A stretch of 64,000 nucleotides of DNA from CADEDH01 sp963732695 (GCA_963732695.1 CAVTAP010000017.1:248001-312000); one strand, 5' to 3'. Numbered from the stretch's first letter, positions 46,746-56,882 are shown. Notes: generated from the letters alone by a model not told the origin. Numbers and translations are program-made.

Positions 46746-48455
46746 ATGGCCGAGCTGCAAGAGCAGCTGAAAGTGATGGAGGAAGAAGTTGTCACCCTCC
46801 GTCGCCGACTTCAAGACGCCCCCAAGCGGGTCCGCACCCTGGAAGAGCGACTGCTCGACACCAAGGGACAGCTGGCCCAGGCCATCTCCCAGAACGAGAA
46901 GCTGACCTACACCCTGCGTGAGGCGCGCGAGCACATCGCCGCGCTGCGGGAAGAGGTCGACAAGCTCACCCAACCACCCAGCGCCTACGGCACCCTCCTC
47001 GGCATCAACGAGGACGGCTCGGCCGACGTGTACTCCAGCGGTCGCAAGATGCGGGTGGAGATCCATCCCGCCATCGACGCCGAGGTGCTCGTGCGGGGGG
47101 CCGAGGTGGTCCTCAACGAGTCGCTCAACATCGTGAAGGTCCGCTCGCCCGAACGCTCGGGCGAGGTCGTGATCGTCAAGGAGATGCTCGAGGGCGGCGA
47201 ACGCGCCTTCATCGTCGGCCGTGCCGACGAGGAGCGCGTGGTGGAGTTGGCCGAGCACCTGATCGGCACCGGCGTCCGGGCCGGAGACTCCATGCTGCTC
47301 GACACCCGCTCCTCGATCCTGGTCGAGAAGCTGCCCAAGGCCGAGGTGGAGGATCTCGTGCTGGAGGAGGTGCCCGACGTGTCGTACGAAGACATCGGTG
47401 GCCTCGACTCCCAGATCGAGACGATCATGGATGCGGTGGAACTGCCGTTCCTCCACGCCGACCTCTTCGCCGAGCACGAGCTGCCGGCGCCCAAGGGCAT
47501 CCTGCTCTACGGCCCTCCCGGCTGTGGCAAGACCCTCATCGCCAAGGCCGTGGCCAATTCGCTGGCCAAGAAGGTCAGCGAGATCTCGGGTGACGCCAAG
47601 GCCCGCAGCTTCTTCCTCAACATCAAGGGCCCCGAGCTGCTGAACAAGTACGTGGGTGAGACGGAGCGCCAGATCCGCCTCATCTTCCAGCGGGCCCGGG
47701 AGCGCTCCGAAGAGGGCTACCCCGTCATCATCTTCTTCGACGAGATGGAGTCGCTGTTCCGTACCCGGGGCAGCGGTATCTCCTCCGACATCGAGTCGAC
47801 CATCGTGCCCCAGCTGCTGGCCGAGATCGACGGCGTGGAGACGCTGAAGAACGTGATCGTGATCGGGGCCTCCAATCGTGAGGACCTGATCGATCCGGCC
47901 ATCCTGCGCCCGGGGCGCCTCGACGTGAAGATCAAGATCGAGCGCCCCGACGACGTCGCCGCCCGGTCGATCTTCCGCAACTACCTCACGTCGGGCCTGC
48001 CCATCCACCCCGACGAGGTGGCCAAGCACGGCTCGGTGGCCACCGCCATCGAGGCCATGATCGACGCCACCGCCGCCTTCATGTACCGCACCGAGGACGA
48101 GACCCGTTTCCTCGAGGTCACGTACCAGAACGGCGACAAGGAGATCCTGTACTTCAAGGACTTCTCGTCGGGCGCCATGATCGAGAACATCGTGCGGCGG
48201 GCCAAGAAGCTCGCCATCAAGCGCTTCCTGTCCGACGAAGTGAAGGGCATCTGCCTGCCCGACCTGCTCGAGTCGGTCACCCAGGAGTACAAGGAGCACG
48301 AAGACCTCCCCAACACCACCAACCCCGATGACTGGGCCAAGATCTCGGGTAAGAAGGGCGAGCGCATCGTCTACGTGCGCACCCTGGTGGGTCCGGCCGG
48401 CGAAAAGCACGGCGGGCGGGCGATCGAGCAGGTCGCCACCGGCCAGTACCTGTAA
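46746..48455 (+). CDS. arc: proteasome-activating AAA ATPase (ARC/Mpa)
   Basis: The 569-residue protein has an N-terminal coiled coil that binds Pup (to about 75), an OB-type interdomain (YGTLLGINEDGSADVYSSGR) and an AAA domain with Walker A GPPGCGKT and Walker B VIIFFDEMESLF. It ends QYL, matching the C-terminal motif that docks on the 20S core. It unfolds pupylated proteins. The best ribosome binding site (AGGAGG, 46685-46690) is seven bases upstream of an in-frame GTC at 46698, so the true start may lie 16 codons upstream of the ATG used here. Confidence 0.95.
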   Translation: MAELQEQLKVMEEEVVTLRRRLQDAPKRVRTLEERLLDTKGQLAQAISQNEKLTYTLREAREHIAALREEVDKLTQPPSAYGTLLGINEDGSADVYSSGRKMRVEIHPAIDAEVLVRGAEVVLNESLNIVKVRSPERSGEVVIVKEMLEGGERAFIVGRADEERVVELAEHLIGTGVRAGDSMLLDTRSSILVEKLPKAEVEDLVLEEVPDVSYEDIGGLDSQIETIMDAVELPFLHADLFAEHELPAPKGILLYGPPGCGKTLIAKAVANSLAKKVSEISGDAKARSFFLNIKGPELLNKYVGETERQIRLIFQRARERSEEGYPVIIFFDEMESLFRTRGSGISSDIESTIVPQLLAEIDGVETLKNVIVIGASNREDLIDPAILRPGRLDVKIKIERPDDVAARSIFRNYLTSGLPIHPDEVAKHGSVATAIEAMIDATAAFMYRTEDETRFLEVTYQNGDKEILYFKDFSSGAMIENIVRRAKKLAIKRFLSDEVKGICLPDLLESVTQEYKEHEDLPNTTNPDDWAKISGKKGERIVYVRTLVGPAGEKHGGRAIEQVATGQYL

Positions 48456-48481
48456 GACCGACCGGAGCGGGGACCCACATC

Positions 48482-49987
48482 GTGGCGATAGCGAAGATCG
48501 TTGGCATCGAGACCGAGTTCGGGATCATGGTTCGGGGCACCCTGGACTGGAATCCCGTCTCGGCCTCGTCGCTCCTCATCAATGCCTATGTCGGCACCGA
48601 CGTGGGCAGCCTCGACGATCGGGCCACCCCGATCGCCTGGGACTTCATCGACGAGATGCCGGGGGCCGATGCCCGCGACATCATGCCCGACTACGCCATG
48701 CCGCCCGAGGTGGAGACGCACCTGGTCAACGCCGTGCTCACCAACGGGGCCCGGTACTACGTCGACCACGCCCATCCGGAGCTGTCCACTCCGGAATGCC
48801 GTGACGCGCTCTCCGTGGTCCTCTACGACCGGGCGGCCGAGCTGATCCTCATCGAGTCGATGCGGGCGGCGGCCGAGAACATGGCGCCGGGCCAGGAGAT
48901 CGTCATCTACAAGGACAACTCCGACCGCAAGGGCAACGCCTACGGCTGCCACGAGAATTTCCTGCTCGACCGGGCCCTCCCGTTCGGCCAGATCATCACG
49001 GCGGCCACCACCCATTTCGTGACCCGGCAGATCTACACCGGGTCGGGCAAGGTGGGCTCGGAGCTGCCCGGGGTGAGCCGCCGCCAGGTGCCGTACCAGC
49101 TCACCCAGCGGGCCGAGCACTTCGAGGAGGAGGTGGGCCTCGAGACTACGCTCAAGCGGCCCATCGTCAACACCCGAGACGAGCCCCACGCCGACAGCCA
49201 GAAGTACCGGCGGCTCCACGTGATCGTGGGCGACGCCAACCTGTCGCAGGTGGCCACCCTGATGAAGGTGGGCACCAGCGCCATCATCTTCGCCATGCTG
49301 GAAGACGGGGCCCTGGAGCTGATGCCGATCTCGGATCCGGTGCGGGCCATGCACCACGTGAGCCACGACCTCACGCTGGCCTCACCGTTGGAGATGGCCA
49401 GCGGTCGCACGATGACCGCCCTCGAGGTCCAGTGGGAGCTGCTGCGCCAGGCCAAGGACTGGGCCGACCGCTTCGGTCTGGAGTCGGTGGGGGAGGCCTG
49501 CGGGAAGATGGTGCTGGAGCGGTGGGAGGAGCTGCTCACCGGGCTCGAGACCGATCCGATGTCGCTGGCCGCCCAGGTCGACTGGATCGCCAAGAAGCGG
49601 ATCCTGGAAGGCTTCATGGAGCGTCACAACTGTGGTTGGGACGATTCCCGCCTCAGTGCCCTGGACCTCCAGTACCACGATCTCCGCCCCTCCAAGTCGC
49701 TGGCCGCCCGGGCCGGGCTGGAGCGCCTGGTGTCCGACGAGGACGCCACGGTGGCCATCAGCGAGCCCCCGGGCGATACCCGGGCCTACTTCCGGGGCAA
49801 GTGCCTGCAGAAGTTCGCCGACCACGTGGTGGCGGCGAACTGGGACTCGATCGTGTTCGACGTGGGCGACGATCCGCTGCGGCGGGTTCCCATGCTCGAG
49901 CCCTCACGCGGTACGTTCGAGCATGTAGGTTTGATCTTGGAGGAATCCGAGACCGTGACCCAACTTCTGGATCGGCTCGGGGCCTGA
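48482..49987 (+). CDS. dop: deamidase/depupylase of Pup
   Basis: The 501-residue protein is a carboxylate-amine-ligase-like enzyme with GIETEFGIMVRG and the catalytic Asp in ARYYVDHAHPELSTPE. It converts the C-terminal Gln of Pup to Glu and also removes Pup from substrates. It shares its fold with PafA at 51937. The GTG at 48482 is 26 bases after arc. Confidence 0.95.
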   Translation: MAIAKIVGIETEFGIMVRGTLDWNPVSASSLLINAYVGTDVGSLDDRATPIAWDFIDEMPGADARDIMPDYAMPPEVETHLVNAVLTNGARYYVDHAHPELSTPECRDALSVVLYDRAAELILIESMRAAAENMAPGQEIVIYKDNSDRKGNAYGCHENFLLDRALPFGQIITAATTHFVTRQIYTGSGKVGSELPGVSRRQVPYQLTQRAEHFEEEVGLETTLKRPIVNTRDEPHADSQKYRRLHVIVGDANLSQVATLMKVGTSAIIFAMLEDGALELMPISDPVRAMHHVSHDLTLASPLEMASGRTMTALEVQWELLRQAKDWADRFGLESVGEACGKMVLERWEELLTGLETDPMSLAAQVDWIAKKRILEGFMERHNCGWDDSRLSALDLQYHDLRPSKSLAARAGLERLVSDEDATVAISEPPGDTRAYFRGKCLQKFADHVVAANWDSIVFDVGDDPLRRVPMLEPSRGTFEHVGLILEESETVTQLLDRLGA

Positions 49988-50063
49988 GACCACGATCCGG
50001 CGGCCACGCCGGATCGACGGTCGAACGCCCGGAGACGGAACAGGCCACCGAGGAGGCATTCCA

Positions 50064-50258
50064 ATGGCCGATAGGGAGCAAGTTCGTAGGACCACCACGC
50101 CCCGCAAGGACGAGGTGACCGAAGAGACCCCAGGTGTGTCCGAGCAGGGTGAGGCCCTCAAGGCCGAGCTCGACGACCTGCTGGACGAGATCGACGAGGT
50201 GCTCGAGACGAACGCCGAGGACTTCGTGAAGAGCTACATCCAGAAGGGTGGGCAATAG
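50064..50258 (+). CDS. pup: prokaryotic ubiquitin-like protein Pup
   Basis: This 64-residue protein ends IQKGGQ, the Gly-Gly-Gln form that Dop must deamidate before ligation. The central acidic helix (LKAELDDLLDEIDEVLE) is the ARC-binding region. GAGGAGG at 50049-50055 precedes the ATG. PafA attaches it to target lysines. Confidence 0.97.
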   Translation: MADREQVRRTTTPRKDEVTEETPGVSEQGEALKAELDDLLDEIDEVLETNAEDFVKSYIQKGGQ

Positions 50259-50295
50259 GTCTTGGCCCGTACCGAGCCGATAGAGTCGGCCCGGT

Positions 50296-51153
50296 ATGAC
50301 GCTACCCAGCTTCTCGCCGGGGGATGATCCCGGCCCCAGCTTCACCGGCCTGCTGGCACGTCTGGAGGTCCCGAGGGGGATCCCCACCGTGCCGGTTGGC
50401 GCGTCCGGCATAGCCCACTCCGGGCCTGGCCACGGGCTCGATGTGCCCCACGGCACCACCGTCGTGGCCTCCAAGTTCGCCGACGGCGTGATCATGGCCG
50501 GCGACCGCCGGGCCACCTCGGGCAACCTGATCGCCCATCGCACCATGCGCAAGGTGTTCGCCGCCGACCGCTGGTCGGGGGTGGCCATCGCCGGGGCCGC
50601 CGGGCCGGCGATGGACATGGTGAAGCTGTTCCAGCTCCAATTGCAGCACTACGAGAAGGTGGAGGGCCACGCCCTCTCGCTGGAGGGCAAGGCCAACCAG
50701 CTGTCCCAGATGCTGAAGGGCAACCTGCCGGCCGCCATGCAGGGCATGGTGGTGGTGCCGATCTTCGCCGGCTTCGACCGCCATCGGGGCTACGGGCGGC
50801 TGTTCGCCTACGACGTGACCGGCGGGCGCTACGAGGAGGAGGACTTCGTGGCCACCGGCTCGGGCAGCCTGTTCGCCCGTACCGCCATCAAGCTCGGCTA
50901 CTCCGAGGCCAACTCCCGGGACCAGGCGGTCGACCTCCTCATCCGGGCGCTGTTCGTGGCGGCCGACGACGACTCGGCCACCGGCGGCCCCGACGCCGTG
51001 CGCCGGATCTACCCCATTGTCGCCGTCATCACCGAGCGCGGGTACGAGGAACTCACCGACGACGAGGTGGCCGCCCGGTTCGAGGTCGTCCTGGCCGAGC
51101 ACACCTCGCGCAGCAACGGCGGCGGCGTGGCCGAAGGGAGCAGCGCATCATGA
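50296..51153 (+). CDS. prcB: 20S proteasome beta subunit
   Basis: The 285-residue protein has an N-terminal propeptide of 53 residues ending HG, cleaved to expose the catalytic Thr54 (TTVVASKFADG), and the GDRRAT motif with the conserved Asp. The catalytic chamber forms with PrcA. TAGAGT at 50281-50286 lies nine bases before the ATG. The stop overlaps prcA by four bases. Confidence 0.96.
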   Translation: MTLPSFSPGDDPGPSFTGLLARLEVPRGIPTVPVGASGIAHSGPGHGLDVPHGTTVVASKFADGVIMAGDRRATSGNLIAHRTMRKVFAADRWSGVAIAGAAGPAMDMVKLFQLQLQHYEKVEGHALSLEGKANQLSQMLKGNLPAAMQGMVVVPIFAGFDRHRGYGRLFAYDVTGGRYEEEDFVATGSGSLFARTAIKLGYSEANSRDQAVDLLIRALFVAADDDSATGGPDAVRRIYPIVAVITERGYEELTDDEVAARFEVVLAEHTSRSNGGGVAEGSSAS

Positions 51154-51887
51154 GCATGCCGTTCTATGTCGCCGTAGACCAGCAGATGAAGGACCGGGCG
51201 GACTTCGCCCAGAAGGGCATCGCCCGCGGCCGCAGCCTGGTGGCCGTGGAGTACGGGGACGGCGTGCTGCTGTGCGCCGAGAACCCGTCACGCAACCTGC
51301 ACAAGATCTCCGAGATCTACGACCGGATCGGCTTCGGCGGGGTCGGTCGCTACAACGAGTACGACCAGCTACGCATCGCCGGTATCCGCCACGCCGACCT
51401 CAAGGGCTTCACCTACAGCCGCGACGACGTCGACTCCCAGGCCCTGGCGAACCTGTACGCCCAGATCATGGGCCAGATCTTCACCCACGAGACCAAGCCG
51501 CTGGAGGTGGAGATCCTGGTGGCGGCCGTGGGCTTCCGACCCGAAGGCAACCGCCTGTTCCACATCCGCTTCGACGGCTCGGTGACCGACGAGGACGGCT
51601 TCGCCGTGCTCGGGGGCGAGGCCGAGTCGATCCGGGAACGGTTGAAGACGAGCTATGCCGCCGGTCTCGAGCTGGGTGCCGCCCTCCAGGGGGCGGTGGC
51701 CGCCCTGGCCGGCCCCGAGCGCACGCTGGCCGCAGCCGACCTCGAGGTGGCCTCGCTCGACCGGATGCCCGAGGGTCGGTGCTTCCGCCGCCTCGACGAC
51801 GACGAGGTGGCGGGCCTGCTCGGCTCGGCGCCGGCATCGGCGGCCGCCGCCCCCGAGGTGTCGGCTCTCATCGATCCCGAGGCTTAA
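51150..51887 (+). CDS. prcA: 20S proteasome alpha subunit
   Basis: The 245-residue protein has the alpha-type N-terminal stretch (DRADFAQKGIARGRSLVAVEY) and no catalytic Thr. It forms the gated outer rings that ARC docks to. The ATG overlaps the prcB stop, so the two subunits are coupled in expression. Confidence 0.95.
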   Translation: MSMPFYVAVDQQMKDRADFAQKGIARGRSLVAVEYGDGVLLCAENPSRNLHKISEIYDRIGFGGVGRYNEYDQLRIAGIRHADLKGFTYSRDDVDSQALANLYAQIMGQIFTHETKPLEVEILVAAVGFRPEGNRLFHIRFDGSVTDEDGFAVLGGEAESIRERLKTSYAAGLELGAALQGAVAALAGPERTLAAADLEVASLDRMPEGRCFRRLDDDEVAGLLGSAPASAAAAPEVSALIDPEA

Positions 51888-51936
51888 TACCACGACCGAT
51901 ATTCGTCGGGCCGGCGGGTACCGCTAGGTTGGGTAC

Positions 51937-53298
51937 GTGTACTCCCGTCGGATCTATGGCATCGAGACCGAGTACGGCGTCACCTGCACCCTACGGGGTC
52001 AGCGCCGGCTGAGTCCCGATGAAGTCGCACGCTACCTGTTCCGGCGGGTGGTCTCGTGGGGCCGCTCGTCGAACGTGTTCCTCGTCAACGGGGCGCGTCT
52101 GTACCTCGACGTTGGCTCCCACCCCGAGTACGCCACTGCCGAGTGCGACACGATCGGCGAGGTGGTGGTGCACGACAAGGCCGGGGAGCGGATCCTCGAG
52201 CAGCTGCTCGACTCGGCCGAGGAACGCCTCCAGGACGAGGGCATCCGGGGCACCATCCACCTGTTCAAGAACAACACCGACTCGGCCGGTAACTCCTACG
52301 GCTGCCACGAGAACTACCTCACCACCCGCAACGACGACCTGAGCCATTACGCCGAGGTGCTCATTCCGTTCCTGGTGAGCCGCCAGATCTACGCCGGGGC
52401 GGGCAAGGTGCTGCAGACGGCCCGGGGGGCCATGTACGCCCTCAGCCAGCGGGCGGAGCACATCTGGGAAGGGGTGTCGTCGGCCACCACCCGGTCCCGG
52501 CCGATCATCAACACCCGGGACGAGCCCCACGCCGACGCCGAGCACTACCGCCGGCTCCACGTGATCGTTGGCGACTCCAACATGAGCGAGTACACCACCT
52601 TCCTCAAGGTGGGGGCGATGGCCATCCTGCTGCGCATGGTGGAAGACCCGAGCTGCGTGCTGCGGGACATGACGCTGGAGAACCCCATCCGGGCCATCCG
52701 CGAGATCAGCCACGACCTGGCCCTGGAGCGCAAGATCCGCCTGGCCAGCGGCCGCGAGATCTCGGCCCGGGAGATCCAGGCCGAGTACCTGAACCGGGCG
52801 TTGCGCTACGCCGACACCAAGGGCTTCCCCGACGACGAGATGCAGGCCCTCCGGATGTGGGAACACGTGATGACCCAGCTCGAGAGCGACCCGATGAAGC
52901 TCGACCGCGAGATCGACTGGGTGATCAAGTACAACCTGATCGAGGCGTACCGGCGCAAGCACGACCTGACCCTGGGCAACGCCCGGATCTCGCTGCTCGA
53001 TCTCCAGTACCACGACATCCGCCGTTCCGAGGGGCTGTTCTACAAGCTCCAGGCCCGGGGGCTGGCCGAGCGGACCCTCACCGACGACGACATGATGGAG
53101 GCCATCAACCTCCCGCCCCAGACCACCCGGGCCAAGCTCCGGGGTGACTTCATCCGCCGGGCCAAGGAGCGCAAGCGCGACTACACGGTGGATTGGGTGC
53201 ACCTCAAGCTCAACGATCAGGCCCAGCGCACGGTGCTGTGCAAGGACCCGTTCAAGAGCCAGGACGACCGGGTCACCAAGCTCATCGAGAGCCTCTGA
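51937..53298 (+). CDS. pafA: Pup ligase
   Basis: The 453-residue enzyme has YGIETEYGVTC and the Asp in LYLDVGSHPEYATAEC, as in Dop. It joins the C-terminal Glu of Pup to substrate lysines with ATP. The GTG at 51937 lies six bases after TAGGTT (51925-51930), which suggests leaderless transcription from its own promoter. Confidence 0.96.
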   Translation: MYSRRIYGIETEYGVTCTLRGQRRLSPDEVARYLFRRVVSWGRSSNVFLVNGARLYLDVGSHPEYATAECDTIGEVVVHDKAGERILEQLLDSAEERLQDEGIRGTIHLFKNNTDSAGNSYGCHENYLTTRNDDLSHYAEVLIPFLVSRQIYAGAGKVLQTARGAMYALSQRAEHIWEGVSSATTRSRPIINTRDEPHADAEHYRRLHVIVGDSNMSEYTTFLKVGAMAILLRMVEDPSCVLRDMTLENPIRAIREISHDLALERKIRLASGREISAREIQAEYLNRALRYADTKGFPDDEMQALRMWEHVMTQLESDPMKLDREIDWVIKYNLIEAYRRKHDLTLGNARISLLDLQYHDIRRSEGLFYKLQARGLAERTLTDDDMMEAINLPPQTTRAKLRGDFIRRAKERKRDYTVDWVHLKLNDQAQRTVLCKDPFKSQDDRVTKLIESL

Positions 53299-53343
53299 CC
53301 CGGACCCTGGCGCTTCGACCTGCCCGGTAGTCTGGGACGGGCC

Positions 53344-54294
53344 ATGGTGAACAAGCTGGAGCGCCTGCTGAACCTCACGGCCGTGCTCCTGGCCACGCGG
53401 CGGCCGTTGTCGGCCGATGATCTGCGCGACCGGGTGGAGGGGTACCCGCCTCCGGGGGCGGCGTTCCATCGCGCCTTCGAGCGCGACAAGGACGACCTGC
53501 GGGTGATGGGCATCCCGCTCCGGGTGGAGCGGGTGCCGGCCACCGACCCTCCGGTCGACGGCTACCGGATCGACCCGTCCGACTACTACCTGCCCGACCC
53601 CGGCCTGGAAGCCGACGAGCTGGCCGCCCTCCACCTGGCCTCGATGGCGGTGCGGGTGGACGGGCTGGCCGACCAGGAGGCCCTGTGGAAGCTGGGCGGG
53701 GTGGTGGACACCGGCGGCGCCGTGGTGGAGCAGGCCGTCACCAGCATCCCCATCGACCCCGCGCTGGTGCCCCTGTTCCAGGCGATCGTCGACCATCGCC
53801 AGGTCACGTTCGACTACCGGGGCGAAGCCCGCACCGTCGACCCGTGGCGTCTCCGGTTTCAGCGGGGCCGGTGGTACCTCATCGGTTTCGACCATCTCCG
53901 GGGCGACGAGCGCAACTACCGCCTGGACCGGATCGACGGCCCGGTGGCGCCCACCGGGGAGCCCGTCACCCACCGCCGCCCGGGGGCGGCCCCGGCCGGC
54001 GGCGGGCCCCAGCCGGCATGGGAGCTGGGTGACGACGAGCCGGTGGCGGCCCGTCTGCTGGTGGACCCCGAGGCCGTGGCCGGCGCCCGTCGCCAACTCG
54101 GCGCCACGGCCACCGAGGAGCCCCGGCCCGACGGGTCGGTCGTGTTCACCGTGCCGGTGGTCAACGTGGAGGCCTTCAGAACGTTCCTGCTCGGTTTCCT
54201 GCACCGGGCCGAGCTGCTGGAGCCGGAGGCGTGGCGGCGGGATCTGGTGGCCTGGCTGGAGGCGGTGGCGGGCGGAGCGCCGGCCCATGGCTAG
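53344..54294 (+). CDS. pafB: WYL-domain transcription factor subunit PafB
   Basis: The 316-residue protein has an N-terminal helix-turn-helix (KLERLLNLTAVLLATRRPLS), a WYL domain (VTFDYRGEARTVDPWRL, GRWYLIGFDHLR) and a C-terminal WCX region. PafB and PafC form a regulator of the mycobacterial DNA-damage response that senses single-stranded DNA. It overlaps pafC by eight bases. Confidence 0.92.
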   Translation: MVNKLERLLNLTAVLLATRRPLSADDLRDRVEGYPPPGAAFHRAFERDKDDLRVMGIPLRVERVPATDPPVDGYRIDPSDYYLPDPGLEADELAALHLASMAVRVDGLADQEALWKLGGVVDTGGAVVEQAVTSIPIDPALVPLFQAIVDHRQVTFDYRGEARTVDPWRLRFQRGRWYLIGFDHLRGDERNYRLDRIDGPVAPTGEPVTHRRPGAAPAGGGPQPAWELGDDEPVAARLLVDPEAVAGARRQLGATATEEPRPDGSVVFTVPVVNVEAFRTFLLGFLHRAELLEPEAWRRDLVAWLEAVAGGAPAHG

Positions 54295-55279
54295 CCGCCC
54301 CACCGCCCCCGACCGGATGCGCCGGGTGCTGGCCGTCATCCCCTGGATCGTGGCCAATCCGGGGCAGCCGGTGCGCACGGTGGCGGCCCGGTTCGGCGTC
54401 ACCGAACGCGAGCTGCTGGACGACCTCAACGTCGTGTACCTGGTGGGCCTGCCGCCCTATTCACCCGACGCCCTGATCGACGTGGACATCGACGACGAGG
54501 GAAAGGTGACGATCCGGCTGGCCGACTTCTTCTCCCGCCCCCTGAGGCTCACCCCGGCCCAGGGCCTGGCCCTGCTGGCATCGTCCGACGGCCTGCTGTC
54601 GGTGCCGGGCACGGAGCCCGACGGGGCCCTGGCCCGGGCCCTGCAGAAGCTGGGGGCCTCGCTGGGCGTGGGCCCCGACGATGCCCTCGACGTGCATCTG
54701 GGCGACGCCGAGGCCCGGGTGCTCGACCAGCTGCGGCAGGCGGCGGCCGAGGGCACCGAGGTCGACATCACCTACTACTCCTACGGCCGCGACGAGCGGG
54801 GCGCCCGCACCGTCACGCCGTGGCGGGTATTCGCCGAGGCCGGGGCCTGGTACCTCCACGCCTGGTGTTCCCAGGCGGGCGACGAGCGGGTGTTCCGGGT
54901 TGATCGCATAGAGCACCTGGAGCCCCGGGGCACACCGTCGGCCCACCCCGCCCCCGGCGCCGACGGGCAGGAGGGCGATGGCGGAGCGGCGGCCGGGGTG
55001 GCGGTGTTCCAGCCCCGCCACGACGATCCCCGGGTCCGGCTCCGGCTGTCGTCCGACGCCGCCTGGGTGGTCGACGCCTATCCGGCCGAGGTGCTCGAGC
55101 GGAGCGACGACGGCCACCTCGTGGCCGAGCTGGTGGTGACGGCCATCCCCTGGCTGGAGCGGCTGTTGCTGCGCCTGGGGCCGGAGGCCGAGGTGGTGGG
55201 CCATCAGGGGCTTCCCGAAGCGGGCGAGCTGGCGGCCCGGGCGGCGAACCGCATCCTCCAGCGCTATCGGCTAGGCTGA
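54287..55279 (+). CDS. pafC: WYL-domain transcription factor subunit PafC
   Basis: The 330-residue PafB partner has MRRVLAVIPWIVANPGQPV and VAARFGVTERELLDDLN near the N-terminus. Its WYL domain is VDITYYSYGRDERGARTVTP with WYLHAWCSQ. The start lies within the pafB end, so production of the heterodimer is coupled. Confidence 0.92.
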   Translation: MASRPTAPDRMRRVLAVIPWIVANPGQPVRTVAARFGVTERELLDDLNVVYLVGLPPYSPDALIDVDIDDEGKVTIRLADFFSRPLRLTPAQGLALLASSDGLLSVPGTEPDGALARALQKLGASLGVGPDDALDVHLGDAEARVLDQLRQAAAEGTEVDITYYSYGRDERGARTVTPWRVFAEAGAWYLHAWCSQAGDERVFRVDRIEHLEPRGTPSAHPAPGADGQEGDGGAAAGVAVFQPRHDDPRVRLRLSSDAAWVVDAYPAEVLERSDDGHLVAELVVTAIPWLERLLLRLGPEAEVVGHQGLPEAGELAARAANRILQRYRLG

Positions 55280-55285
55280 ATCGAG

Positions 55286-56146
55286 ATGCCGTCCGATCCG
55301 CCCCGCCAGTCGCTCCCGGTTCGGGAGCCGGCCTCCGGATCGCAGGCCAACGGGTCTCAGTCGAACGACCGCATCCCCTTTCCCACCACCACCCGGTCGT
55401 CGGTGTACTTCGGCCAGAAGTTGGCCGATGAGGAAGGGATGGACGAGCCCACCACCAGCGAGCACCCGCCACCTGGTGGCACCGGTGAGCTCGACCCGTT
55501 CGGGGCCGACGACAGCGACGACGCCCTGTTCGAGGCGGCCATGGGCGGGGGTGCACCGCCCGGCGGGTTCGACGGCTCCGACGGTGACGACGAGGGCGAC
55601 GACGACGACGAGCTGGAGCTGGGGTCCAACGCCACCCGCAACGCCCTCGAATGGGCGGTCGTGCTGGTGGGGGCGGTGCTGGTGGCCCTGGTCCTGCGGG
55701 CCGCTCTGTTCCAGGCCTTCTGGATCCCGTCGGAATCCATGGAGACCACCTTGCTCATCAACGACCGGGTGCTGGTCAACAAGCTCAGCTACAAGCTGCA
55801 CGACGTCCACCGGGGCGACGTGGTGGTGTTCGTCCGGCGGGAAGACGAGCCCGGCCAGTACCGGGACCTGATCAAGCGGGTCATCGGGTTGCCGGGTGAC
55901 ACGGTGCAGGCCCGGGACAACGTGGTCTCCGTCAATGGGGCCACGATGGTGGAGCCCTACCTCGATCCCGGCATCACCACCAGCGACTTCGGTCCCGTGG
56001 TGGTCCCCGAAGACCAGATCTTCGTCATGGGCGACAACCGCAACGACTCCTACGACTCGCGCAACTTCGGCACGATCGAGGAAGACCGCATCGTGGGCCG
56101 GGCCTTCGTGTTGTTCTGGCCGGTCAACCGCGTCGGCTGGCTGTAG
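55286..56146 (+). CDS. lepB: type I signal peptidase
   Basis: The 286-residue protein has a long acidic, probably disordered cytoplasmic N-terminus, one membrane helix (VVLVGAVLVALVLRAALF), the nucleophile Ser in PSESMETTL (about 150) and the general-base Lys in LIKRVIGLPGD (about 196). GDNRNDSYDSR closes the active-site fold. TAGGCT at 55272-55277 lies eight bases before the ATG. Confidence 0.92.
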   Translation: MPSDPPRQSLPVREPASGSQANGSQSNDRIPFPTTTRSSVYFGQKLADEEGMDEPTTSEHPPPGGTGELDPFGADDSDDALFEAAMGGGAPPGGFDGSDGDDEGDDDDELELGSNATRNALEWAVVLVGAVLVALVLRAALFQAFWIPSESMETTLLINDRVLVNKLSYKLHDVHRGDVVVFVRREDEPGQYRDLIKRVIGLPGDTVQARDNVVSVNGATMVEPYLDPGITTSDFGPVVVPEDQIFVMGDNRNDSYDSRNFGTIEEDRIVGRAFVLFWPVNRVGWL

Positions 56147-56153
56147 ACCGCTC

Positions 56154-56882
56154 TCAGCTGTAGCGCTCGGGGTAGTACAGGGCGGCCACGGCCATCAGGC
56201 GTTCGACCTGGGGGCTGGACACCCCGTCGATCCCGATGTCGTACACGGCGGCCACCTCCCGCTCGTGCTCGGGGCCCCGGGCCAGGGCGAGACGCCCGAA
56301 CCGGTGGGCCAGGGCGATCAGACCGCCCGTCCAGTCGCCGTGGACGGCGCACAGGCCGTCGATCGAGCGCTCGGTCAGATGGGCCACCCATTGCTCGGCG
56401 CTGGCCGGTAGCGAGGTCAACCGGACCGAATGGACCAGGCGGGCCGAGGTGCGTTCCCGCCACCGCATGAGGTTGTCGACGCGGGAGGAGCAGAGCCACA
56501 GCCGTTCCTCCAGGGTGGCGCTGGTGGCCCGGGCGACGTCGAGGGTGGCGGCCAGCACCCGGTCGTCGTCGATGTCGAGCAGGAGCGACCCCGAGGTCTC
56601 CTGACGGCGGCAGAGGTCGGCCAGGAGGGCGACCGTGGGCGGGAGCTGGGAGTGGTCGAGGGTGGCCAGCGGCTTGCGCCGGAGCCTGGACCCGATGGAG
56701 TCGGTCGGGTGGACCACGGCCACCCCGTCGGCCGTGAGCCGCACTGGGCCGTCGAACCCGCTGGCCCCGAGGGCCCGGGCTACGTCGAGCCCTTCCAGGG
56801 GGTGTTCGGGGTCGGTGGAGGCCCCTGCGACGTGGGCAAAGGCCTCGGCCGACCCGTTCAGCGGGCGGTAGCGGGGTGGCAC
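56154..56882 (-). CDS. glycerophosphodiester phosphodiesterase-like protein
   Basis: The 242-residue protein resembles the TIM-barrel GDPD family in overall pattern (HPLEGLDVARALGASGFDGPVRLTADGVAVVHP). The usual catalytic HRG and ExD residues are not clearly present, so activity is doubtful. The GTG at 56882 is a tentative start. It converges with lepB, leaving seven bases between the stops. Confidence 0.55.
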   Translation of the reverse strand: MPPRYRPLNGSAEAFAHVAGASTDPEHPLEGLDVARALGASGFDGPVRLTADGVAVVHPTDSIGSRLRRKPLATLDHSQLPPTVALLADLCRRQETSGSLLLDIDDDRVLAATLDVARATSATLEERLWLCSSRVDNLMRWRERTSARLVHSVRLTSLPASAEQWVAHLTERSIDGLCAVHGDWTGGLIALAHRFGRLALARGPEHEREVAAVYDIGIDGVSSPQVERLMAVAALYYPERYS

